In this document: in pieces, positions 7,420-12,935 of the stretch | Layout: every line of letters begins with the position of its first letter | Position numbering within the stretch: the first letter of the stretch is position 1 | NCBI GenBank assembly: GCA_023459755.1 | Contig: JAEWSS010000030.1 | Span: 1-14,342, forward strand | Length of the DNA: 14,342 bases | Direction: 5' to 3' | From: Verrucomicrobiota bacterium | GTDB taxonomy: Bacteria; Verrucomicrobiota; Lentisphaeria; Victivallales; Victivallaceae | Position numbers and translations under genes: made by a program | The notes under the pieces: model-generated | The model's database searches: none | Told to the model about the DNA's origin: nothing | What the model saw: the letters and a program-made list of their open reading frames with translations, nothing else

Positions 7420-8796
7420 ATGATGAAAAAAATCGCATTATCGGCGGCGTTGTGCGCAGCGCTGTGCGGATCGGCGCAGGAACCGCTCAAAGTCGAGGCG
7501 GTGGTGATTCCCGACTATCTCGGAGAATCGCTGGTCATCCCTTTTGAGAACGGCCGCGACAACATCAACATTCCCGGCGACAACCTGGCCGTACTGCTGC
7601 TCGCCGACGACGGCAGCACCGTGCTGACGATGTGGAAAAATCCCGCCGCCGACGTCCGAATCACGCCAAGCGGCGCGATTGTGTCCGGCAACGGCGAAGG
7701 CACCAGCAAAAACTACCCCGACAGCTGGTTCCACGCCACCGCCGCGTTGAACGATCAGGAGTGGCTCCCGGTCGGCTGGACGCTGCCCTATGCGGCCGAC
7801 TTCCGGGCGATTTTCCGTAAGGAAACCGGCGTGCTGCCGCCGGAAAACGGTCGTCAGGAGGGCTGGAAAATCATGCCGTTCCGCACCGACACCGGAATGC
7901 AGTGCGACACCAGCGTCGCCATCTACAACGGCGAGAACTGGAGCAACTGGATATCCGGCTACGGCGGGACCTTCTATCCGGCCAGAGCCGACCGCGACAA
8001 CGTTTATCTGCGCTTTCTGCACGCCGGTGAATACCCGGAGCAGAAGCATGACGCGGCGTTCGGAGCCTATATTTATCCGGACTCCGCCGCCACCCATCCG
8101 CAGTATTGGGAGCCGATCGGTCTGGCCGCCAAGCCGGACGGTCTGGTGATGCCGAAACAGGCGGTTGAAGCCTTTGTCGGCCCGGAGCTTTGGCAAACCG
8201 TCTGCGAAATTGAAAACGAGGGCAAGTGGTTCCCCGCCACCTGCGGCACCACCGAGGCGGTGGAGAAGATTTTTTACCGCAGCGAGTCATATAAAAGTCG
8301 CGCCGAAGTTGTCGAGCGCATCAACAATATGAACATGTTCGTCCGCCGCATCCGCGAACGGATCGAAGCGTTCCGCGCCTGGGGCGCCGCCGAAAAAGCG
8401 TGGCTGAAGGCCAATGCGCCGGAGAGCGTCTACAACGCCTTCGCCGCCGATTTCGACGAGTACGAGAAGTATTATCAGCAGCATCTTCCCCGCATGCAGC
8501 AGCCGGAAGTATCCGAAAAGTTCAGCGCCGAAATCGTGGCCATGGCCAATGACGAAAACGGCGACGACGAGGTCAAGGAAGACCGCTGTAAAGAACTCGG
8601 CCGCGCCATCCGCACCATCGGCGGCACTCAGGACACCATGGCGGCGCAATTCCGCCGTTTTGCCAAGTGCATCCGCCAGAAGGCCACCGAAATGTATGCC
8701 GACGCAAAAGACAAGAAAGAACAGGCCGCCCTGCTTCATATTCGGAGCACCGCCGGCGACGTTCTGCGCAACCGCATGCCGCATGAGGGCAAATAA
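7420..8796 (+). CDS. Secreted protein of unknown family, last gene of the acylation operon
   Basis: A 458-residue exported protein that I do not recognise. GAGGAAG (7404-7410) points to the ATG at 7420 (or the adjacent one at 7423); the open frame continues upstream inside the previous gene but without a ribosome site. Residues 1-20 are a signal peptide (KKIALSAALCAALCGSAQ). About residues 21-285 look beta-rich with many aromatic and Asp/Asn residues (IPDYLGESLVIPF, NGENWSNWISGYGGTFYPAR, HPQYWEPIGL), as in carbohydrate-binding or beta-sandwich modules. The rest, from about 290, is highly charged and helical (KSRAEVVERINNMNMFVRRI, YADAKDKKEQAALL), probably coiled coil. It lies 4 bp after the SGNH gene and is followed by a strong terminator, so it belongs to the operon. 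A role in recognising or organising the acylated polymer is a guess from position. Confidence 0.85.
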   Translation: MMKKIALSAALCAALCGSAQEPLKVEAVVIPDYLGESLVIPFENGRDNINIPGDNLAVLLLADDGSTVLTMWKNPAADVRITPSGAIVSGNGEGTSKNYPDSWFHATAALNDQEWLPVGWTLPYAADFRAIFRKETGVLPPENGRQEGWKIMPFRTDTGMQCDTSVAIYNGENWSNWISGYGGTFYPARADRDNVYLRFLHAGEYPEQKHDAAFGAYIYPDSAATHPQYWEPIGLAAKPDGLVMPKQAVEAFVGPELWQTVCEIENEGKWFPATCGTTEAVEKIFYRSESYKSRAEVVERINNMNMFVRRIRERIEAFRAWGAAEKAWLKANAPESVYNAFAADFDEYEKYYQQHLPRMQQPEVSEKFSAEIVAMANDENGDDEVKEDRCKELGRAIRTIGGTQDTMAAQFRRFAKCIRQKATEMYADAKDKKEQAALLHIRSTAGDVLRNRMPHEGK

Positions 8797-8830
8797 CGCC
8801 GACCGTGCGACACTCCGGTAAAGACATAAA

Positions 8831-8867
8831 AACCGCCGCGCTTCATTTGAAGTGCGGCGGTTTTTTT
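8831..8867 (+). terminator. Strong intrinsic terminator, probably bidirectional
   Basis: A 14-bp stem (8831-8844 with 8849-8862, including one G-U pair) closes a 4-nt ATTT loop and is followed by seven T (8861-8867). It lies 34 bp after the last gene of the plus-strand operon. On the minus strand a run of T also follows the stem, so it can end transcripts from the convergent gene whose stop codon is at 8878. Confidence 0.93.
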
Positions 8868-8877
8868 ACAACAAAAA

Positions 8878-10005
8878 TCAGTCGTTGACGGCCGGCAGTA
8901 TCGTTCCCAGCGCTATCAGCGGCGGAACCACCACTTCCAGTTCAATCATCTGCAGTGCGCAGTCCTGCCCGGCAACTCCGATCAGACGGTTGCCCTCCGG
9001 TGTGCTGTATCCCAGCGAAAGCCCGCCGCTGTAACGCTCGATGACTTGGTAGAACGACGCCATCGCCGGCGGAATCTCTTGAGGATTCATGGCCTGCATC
9101 TGCATGGCAAACGACGGAGAAATATACATAATGCCGTTCGGCATCTGATCGCTTTCCGCCAATTTTGCCATGCGGTTAAATTCGCGGTCGGCGGACAGGT
9201 TCGGCGCGCCGGTGCGAAGGGCAAAGTCCGCCTTGCCGTCGCCGACGCAGACATTCACGCGAACGCCGCCGTCAACCGCGTTGACCTCGATTGTCGCGGC
9301 ATCGTCTTCAAAGCGGATCGTGCCCGCGGTGTTCGTGGTGCGGTTTTCCGCTGGAAGCACGGCGGCCAGCCGGGAAAAATCAGCCGGAAACTCAAATTCC
9401 GCATACAGTTTTTTGTCCACCGCGATAACATTGAAATAATATTCGCCGTTGTCGGGCAGGTTCAGCAGCAGCTCCTCCAGCTTGGGGCTGCCGGCCAGAA
9501 GCCGCTGGGCCGCCGGGACTTCGGTCTTGGCCGCCTGAATAAAGCGTCCGACGTTAAGCCGCATAAGTCCGGCAAGTCCGACGCCGGCCGGCGTCCGCTC
9601 AATGAACTTTTTCATATCCACCGGCTGGTCGGAATTGATCGTCCAGCATCCGGTGGCGGGGCGGCCGTCGCGCCACTTGAAGAACATGCGGTTGACGAAC
9701 AGCGCGCGCTTGTACTCGGAGACGGCGGCAAACAGCGAATACTGGTCAAAGTTGAAAAAAGCGGACACCTCGCGGGCGTCGGCCACATTTTTCGCGGAGA
9801 AATCGCACATGGCCATCACGCCGTCGACAACCGACGGACGATAAAGTTCAAGCGCGCTTTTTTCCACCGCCGGATCATTGCGGTTGATCTCCATATAGAC
9901 CAGTTCGGCCTGCGGGTCGAGTTTGAAATAATCTTCGATATTCATGCTGTCCGCGGCAAAGACGCAGAGCGGAAGCAAAGCGGCGAAAGTAAATTTTCCG
10001 ATCAT
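8878..10005 (-). CDS. Secreted protein of unknown family, paralogue of its upstream neighbour
   Basis: A 375-residue exported protein, not recognised. Residues 1-18 are a signal peptide (MIGKFTFAALLPLCVFAA). The mature protein has alternating helical and strand segments and few cysteines. LSADREFNRMAKLAESDQ followed by PNGIMYISPSFAMQM (about 290-325) lines up with ILADNEFFKRV and GNIVMYSAPNMFAVL in the neighbouring 412-residue protein, so the two are divergent paralogues. The ATG at 10005 lies 3 bp after the stop of that gene, with a GGAGGA ribosome site inside its last codons, so they are co-translated. The shared segment, 'L-x-A-D-x-E-F ... M-Y-x-x-P', resembles large secreted proteins with repeated beta/alpha lobes (DUF3352-like), which is only a suggestion. 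The gene ends 11 bp from the bidirectional terminator. Confidence 0.85.
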   Translation of the reverse strand: MIGKFTFAALLPLCVFAADSMNIEDYFKLDPQAELVYMEINRNDPAVEKSALELYRPSVVDGVMAMCDFSAKNVADAREVSAFFNFDQYSLFAAVSEYKRALFVNRMFFKWRDGRPATGCWTINSDQPVDMKKFIERTPAGVGLAGLMRLNVGRFIQAAKTEVPAAQRLLAGSPKLEELLLNLPDNGEYYFNVIAVDKKLYAEFEFPADFSRLAAVLPAENRTTNTAGTIRFEDDAATIEVNAVDGGVRVNVCVGDGKADFALRTGAPNLSADREFNRMAKLAESDQMPNGIMYISPSFAMQMQAMNPQEIPPAMASFYQVIERYSGGLSLGYSTPEGNRLIGVAGQDCALQMIELEVVVPPLIALGTILPAVND

Positions 10006-10008
10006 GGC

Positions 10009-11247
10009 TCAATCCTCCTCGGCTTCGGCGTCGACTTCAACGGTTGCGGAGGCGGCGGCGCCGGATTCAATTTCATCTTCTTCATAGTCGGCTTCAACGA
10101 CGGTCTCGGACTCGACGGCGTCGTCATCCGATTCGGCAACATCCATACCGTAGGCGGCGGCAATACCGGCGAGGTCCGAGAACAGCCGCGGCGCGGCAAA
10201 AACAACGCCGGCGGTGCAGAACGGACCGATTTCCACTATTTCAAAATGCTTCGCGGTAAGCGAACCGACACACAGTCCGGAAAACGATTCAGTGACCTCG
10301 GAACCGTTATCGCCGCCGTCCAAAATCCGCGCTAAAACCGCAAACATATTCGGTGCGGAATACATAACGATATTGCCGGATTCGGGCGCTCCGCCGGCGC
10401 ACACCCGCTTGAAAAATTCGTTGTCCGCCAGAATCGACTTTTCAGCGATCGCTTCGTACGCGGCAAAATCCGGCGACAACTTGACAAAGCCTTTTTCAAC
10501 GCGGAACATGCCTTTGAATGACTCTTTTTTCTCCAGCAGCGCCGCCAGTTTGCCGTTGGTGTCCGGCACCGTGACAACCGCCCCGGCACGTTTTCCGTCC
10601 GACACCTCGCAGACGGAATATACGCCGTCCATCGACTTCAGAAGTTCAATCAGCGGAAATCCGTTGGCGGTCTGGAAGTCCTGCTCGGCCTTGAGCACCA
10701 GCACCGTGGCGGCGTTGACGCGACGGACGGCGTTCATCATTATTTCGGGATGAAAAGAAAAATACATCGCACTGACCGTGTTTCCCGGCAGTTTGCCGAG
10801 TTCGGCCGTCTCAATTTTTGCTCCGTCGCTGAAAGCCGCGATGAAGTCGGGCTTATCGCTCGCGCCAAGCATGACGACCGAACGGGAGATAAACAACGGG
10901 TTTTCGGCGGTTGAACCGGTTGTCTCCTTTGCGCTTTCTCCCATACAGCCGATGCGCGACACGCCGGAGGCCTGACCCGCCTGCTTGATGCCCTGAATCA
11001 CCAGCTTGACAAATCCGGACTCGGCGGACTTGGCCGACTTCGTCTTTGCAATTTTTTCAATATTCTGATTGAACGAATCGAAAATCGTCCGCACCATGTC
11101 CTTCAGTTTTGCGGGATTGTAAAACATGATCCGACAGCCGTCGGTGTCCAGATGCTCCCGGATTGCCTGAAACTGCGGCGGTTCAAACGCCGCAACAGAC
11201 GACGCGGCAAACAGCGCCGTCAGCAGAATACCGATTCGTTTCTTCAT
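10009..11247 (-). CDS. Secreted protein of unknown family with a strongly acidic tail
   Basis: A 412-residue exported protein. Residues 1-20 are a signal peptide (MKKRIGILLTALFAASSVAA). The body contains FEPPQFQAIREHLDTDGCRI, a helical part with many Lys (IEKIAKTKSAKSAESG), and a C-terminal lobe with ILADNEFFKRV and IVMYSAPNMFAVLARIL that matches the downstream paralogue. About the last 45 residues are extremely acidic (SDDDAVESETVVEADYEEDE and EVDAEAEED), probably disordered; this tail is missing from the paralogue. The last codons, for Glu-Glu-Asp, double as the ribosome site of the next gene. The ATG 11247-11245 has GGAGGA 4-5 nt upstream. No named family is recognised; function unknown. 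The acidic tail may bind cations or a basic partner, which is inference. Confidence 0.87.
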   Translation of the reverse strand: MKKRIGILLTALFAASSVAAFEPPQFQAIREHLDTDGCRIMFYNPAKLKDMVRTIFDSFNQNIEKIAKTKSAKSAESGFVKLVIQGIKQAGQASGVSRIGCMGESAKETTGSTAENPLFISRSVVMLGASDKPDFIAAFSDGAKIETAELGKLPGNTVSAMYFSFHPEIMMNAVRRVNAATVLVLKAEQDFQTANGFPLIELLKSMDGVYSVCEVSDGKRAGAVVTVPDTNGKLAALLEKKESFKGMFRVEKGFVKLSPDFAAYEAIAEKSILADNEFFKRVCAGGAPESGNIVMYSAPNMFAVLARILDGGDNGSEVTESFSGLCVGSLTAKHFEIVEIGPFCTAGVVFAAPRLFSDLAGIAAAYGMDVAESDDDAVESETVVEADYEEDEIESGAAASATVEVDAEAEED

Positions 11248-11276
11248 ATTATCCTCCTATGAATGGTTGATATAAA

Positions 11277-11304
11277 ACAATATAGCCGATAATAAAAAAA
11301 TCAA
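11277..11304 (-). promoter_or_regulatory. Candidate promoter for the two paralogous secreted proteins
   Basis: On the minus strand TTGATT (11304-11299), 16-nt spacer, TATTGT (11282-11277), in the 60-bp AT-rich gap after comF. Each box matches four of six consensus positions. No hairpin separates comF from this site, so read-through from comF is also possible. Confidence 0.35.
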
Positions 11305-11307
11305 GCG

Positions 11308-12027
11308 CTAAATTCTACGGGCCAGCGTCAGAACGGTAATCGAACACGGCGCGGCCTTGCGCAGTTCGTTCGCCGCCGCGGTCAAGGTGGCGCCGGTGGT
11401 AAAAACATCGTCGATCAGCAAAACGGCGGCACCGGGCTTGAGCATGCCGCCGCGCAGACGAAAAGCGTTTTTCATGGCCGACAGGCGCTCGGCGCGACCG
11501 CGGCGAGCCTGATGACCGCCGTGCGGTCGGGTCAATGCGGTCAGACATGGTTTTCCGGTGAGTCGGGCAAGCTCCGCGCCCAACAATTCGCACTGGTTGT
11601 AGCCGCGCCGCAGACGACGCAGAAAATTTACCGGAACCGGCACGATGCAATCAAAGTCAACCGCTGATTTTTTCAATTTTTCAGCGGCGAATCCGGCGAA
11701 CAGTCCGGCCAGTTCCGGGCGACCGCCGTATTTGAACTTCAGGACAAGATCGCGCACGGTCGCGTCATAAAAAAACACCGAAAACGCCGCGTTCCACGGA
11801 CGTTTGCCGGCCTCCAGACACTCGGAACAGCAATTCAGCACGCCGTCGTTGACGCCGCCGCACATCCGGCAGGCGTCATGCGGTGTAAAATGGAGCGTCT
11901 CTAGACAGACCGGACACAGGCGATTGTCGTTCTCGGCGGTATTTGCACCGCAATGCGGACACGGAAATTCGAGCAGCAGTTTTGCCGCCGCGGCCAGACA
12001 ATCTTCAATTTTTCCGAACGGTTTCAT
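11308..12027 (-). CDS. comF: ComF-family phosphoribosyltransferase-like protein
   Basis: A 239-residue cytoplasmic protein of the ComF/GntX family. The N-terminal part has two Cys-rich zinc-ribbon-like pairs: CPHC (23-26) with CPVC (38-41), and CRMC (53-56) with CSEC (67-70). The C-terminal part is a type I phosphoribosyltransferase domain: DCIVPVPVNFLRRLRRGYNQ (126-145), HQARRGRAERL (172-182) and the PRPP-binding loop LLIDDVFTTGATL (203-215). ComF is needed for DNA uptake in naturally competent bacteria; relatives exist in many that are not known to be competent. The start is the ATG at 12027. The open frame reaches 12165, but the extra 46 residues are Arg/Pro-rich and unlike the family, and a promoter-like element lies within that stretch. 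No clear ribosome site precedes 12027. Family call is firm; competence is not implied by this gene alone. Confidence 0.9.
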   Translation of the reverse strand: MKPFGKIEDCLAAAAKLLLEFPCPHCGANTAENDNRLCPVCLETLHFTPHDACRMCGGVNDGVLNCCSECLEAGKRPWNAAFSVFFYDATVRDLVLKFKYGGRPELAGLFAGFAAEKLKKSAVDFDCIVPVPVNFLRRLRRGYNQCELLGAELARLTGKPCLTALTRPHGGHQARRGRAERLSAMKNAFRLRGGMLKPGAAVLLIDDVFTTGATLTAAANELRKAAPCSITVLTLARRI

Positions 12028-12035
12028 ATTATATG

Positions 12036-12063
12036 AATATACACGACCCGCCCGAAGATTCAA
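12036..12063 (-). promoter_or_regulatory. Candidate comF promoter giving a nearly leaderless mRNA
   Basis: On the minus strand TTGAAT (12063-12058), 16-nt spacer, TATATT (12041-12036). The ATG begins 8 nt after the -10 box, so a transcript starting at the usual distance would have almost no leader. This fits the missing ribosome site. By eye only. Confidence 0.4.
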
Positions 12064-12380
12064 TCTGAAATTTCGGCAACCCCGATTCGGAGGCGGCAAA
12101 AGCGGCAGGAACATCAACCGGAAAACAACCATGCGGAAAGTGGTTATGCCGAAACCACCCGGCAACTCATCATTTTACCAGACGCATCGCCGCCAGAGTT
12201 CGCAGGGATGGGGAAAAGCATTTTTCCGGAACCGGCAATAACCGTATTCACATCAGGTTCCGGCGGCGATCAATCGGCCAACGGATCAACGGCGATCCAA
12301 CGGGAGCGATCATGTCGGATTGACGCTTGACGGACAATAGGTTATGACTGATCTCGCTCCGCCTCACCCACTGATTTTAA
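12064..12380 (+). other. Gene-free stretch with nothing convincing in it
   Basis: No frame here shows a protein-like composition with a ribosome site. A 6-bp hairpin (GTGGTT 12140-12145 with AACCAC 12153-12158) lacks a nearby T-run. Five GATC sites fall between 12268 and 12353, embedded in short imperfect repeats such as CGGCGATC. No RNA gene was recognised. It could be a decayed gene or a leader region, but the sequence does not decide. Confidence 0.4.
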
Positions 12381-12384
12381 AACG

Positions 12385-12410
12385 AAAACCCGGTTTTGCA
12401 ACCGGTCTTT
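12385..12410 (-). terminator. Terminator copy 1 (distal, damaged)
   Basis: The farthest copy from the basic gene. On the minus strand the A-T pair at the base of the core stem is lost (A-G mismatch) and the T-run is shortened to four, so it is likely weak. The 6-bp CCGGTT core remains. Confidence 0.5.
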
Positions 12411-12438
12411 ATCAGGCTCGCACCTTGCGCATTCAACG

Positions 12439-12465
12439 AAAAAACCGGTTTTGCAACCGGTCTTT
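12439..12465 (-). terminator. Terminator copy 2
   Basis: Minus-strand stem ACCGGTT/AACCGGT with a GCAA loop, extended outward by one G-U and three A-U pairs, followed by six T. Intact and identical to the copies at 12549 and 12604. Confidence 0.75.
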
Positions 12466-12493
12466 ATCAGGCCCGCCACCTGCGCATTCAACG

Positions 12494-12520
12494 AAAAAAC
12501 CGGCTTTGCAACCGGTCTTT
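12494..12520 (-). terminator. Terminator copy 3, with a G-U variant pair
   Basis: Same hairpin with a single change at 12504 (C for T on the plus strand). In minus-strand RNA this gives a G-U pair and the stem survives; in plus-strand RNA it would be a C-A mismatch. Six T follow. Confidence 0.75.
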
Positions 12521-12548
12521 ATCAAGCCCGCCACCTGCGCATTCAACG

Positions 12549-12575
12549 AAAAAACCGGTTTTGCAACCGGTCTTT
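12549..12575 (-). terminator. Terminator copy 4
   Basis: Intact minus-strand hairpin with 7-bp core, GCAA loop and six T, identical to copies 2 and 5. Confidence 0.75.
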
Positions 12576-12603
12576 ATCAAGCTCGCCTCTTGCGCATTCA
12601 ACG

Positions 12604-12630
12604 AAAAAACCGGTTTTGCAACCGGTCTTT
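12604..12630 (-). terminator. Terminator copy 5, immediately after the small basic gene
   Basis: The hairpin begins 14 nt after the TAA stop of the 35-residue gene. The 7-bp core ACCGGTT/AACCGGT closes a GCAA loop, can extend to 11 bp through the A-tract and T-tract, and is followed by six T. This is the natural terminator of that gene; the other copies stand behind it. Confidence 0.85.
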
Positions 12631-12644
12631 ATCAAACTTACGCC

Positions 12645-12752
12645 TTACTTCTTCTTGGAAGCCGCGATAGCCTTGCGGACATTCGCCTTCTGACGTTCGT
12701 TGTAGGCCTTGCGACGGGCGCGCTTCTCGCATTTGCTGTGCTGCTGACTCAT
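12645..12752 (-). CDS. Very small, very basic protein (35 residues)
   Basis: Read from the ATG at 12752-12750 to the TAA at 12647-12645, the product begins MSQQHSKCEKRARRKAYN and ends VRKAIAASKKK. It has 13 Lys/Arg against 2 Glu, no signal peptide or membrane segment, and should form one amphipathic basic helix. A GGAG ribosome site (12762-12759) lies 6 nt before the ATG, a candidate promoter is at 12794-12821, and a strong terminator follows the stop within 15 nt, so it is a complete single-gene unit. The composition recalls ribosomal or nucleic-acid-binding small proteins, but I cannot name a family. The stacked terminators behind it suggest strong expression. Such short genes are often missed by gene callers. 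Confidence 0.8.
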   Translation of the reverse strand: MSQQHSKCEKRARRKAYNERQKANVRKAIAASKKK

Positions 12753-12787
12753 GTTAAACTCCATTTTTTCTAAATTAAAAACTATTT

Positions 12788-12799
12788 TACTTTAAAGTA
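12788..12799. promoter_or_regulatory. 12-bp perfect palindrome upstream of the small basic gene
   Basis: TACTTTAAAGTA reads the same on both strands. It overlaps the candidate -10 box of the small basic gene, so it could be an operator for a dimeric regulator. An AT-rich palindrome of this length may also arise by chance. Confidence 0.3.
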
Positions 12800-12821
12800 G
12801 CCCGTGTTTTCGCTTTTGCAA
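12794..12821 (-). promoter_or_regulatory. Candidate promoter of the small basic gene
   Basis: On the minus strand TTGCAA (12821-12816), 16-nt spacer, TACTTT (12799-12794), about 42 nt before the ATG. The -10 box is a weak match; TAAAAT a few bases downstream is an alternative -10 box. Confidence 0.35.
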
Positions 12822-12863
12822 ATCATCACGCGAAAAGAAGATAATATTTTTTGTGGAGCAAAC

Positions 12864-12891
12864 TTGCAAATATAAAAAAATATGGTAATTT
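12864..12891 (+). promoter_or_regulatory. Candidate promoter of the epimerase-DHDPS genes
   Basis: TTGCAA (12864-12869), 16-nt spacer, TAATTT (12886-12891), in a very AT-rich region 45 nt before the start codon. It diverges from the promoter of the small basic gene and uses the same -35 hexamer. Confidence 0.4.
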
Positions 12892-12935
12892 AAATAAAAA
12901 CAAACGGTTGGTTTTTTAATAAAAAGGAGTTTTCA

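Larger units (their letters stand above)
12381..12634 (-). repeat. Tandem array of a 55-bp terminator-bearing repeat, five copies
   Basis: Copies begin (AACG on the plus strand) at 12381, 12435, 12490, 12545 and 12600, with spacings of 54, 55, 55 and 55 bp. Each unit has a hairpin part (AACCGGTTTTGCAACCGGT on the plus strand, or close to it) and a linker ending TGCGCATTCA. The hairpin part is more conserved than the linker, which varies at several positions. On the minus strand each hairpin is followed by a T-run and so reads as an intrinsic terminator. The copy at 12600 is next to the stop codon of the small basic gene. Since 55 is not a multiple of three and the unit has no stop in any plus-strand frame, long repetitive open frames appear on the plus strand; they are by-products. 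The units are too short and too alike along their length to be a CRISPR array. Confidence 0.95.

Noticed and set aside
9046..10335. Plus-strand 429-residue open frame
   Set aside because: It is antisense to the two secreted paralogues, which have signal peptides and ribosome sites. The antisense product has shadow-type composition.
12140..12158. 6-bp hairpin as a terminator upstream of comF
   Set aside because: The nearest T-run is more than 10 nt away and the stem is short.
12028..12165. Upstream extension of comF by 46 residues
   Set aside because: The extension is unlike ComF proteins, has no ribosome site, and overlaps the promoter-like element.
12268..12353. Five GATC sites in 86 bp, as a possible methylation-controlled region or origin element
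   Set aside because: No DnaA boxes, dam gene or other origin feature is visible, and short imperfect repeats explain part of the clustering.
12381..12634. CRISPR array
   Set aside because: Unit and linker are both repeated almost identically, so there are no unique spacers, and no cas genes are nearby.
12381..12634. Integron attC sites (ATTCAAC on the plus strand fits RYYYAAC)
   Set aside because: The matching GTTRRRY partner in the required inverted position is absent within each unit, there is no integrase, and the units contain no cassettes.
12344..12773. Plus-strand repetitive open frames across the 55-bp repeats, encoding repeated peptides such as RIQRKN and FATGLYQ
   Set aside because: The 55-bp unit lacks stops in all plus frames and shifts frame each copy, so overlapping open frames appear automatically in all three. 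No ribosome site supports them, and they run across the antisense of the small basic gene.
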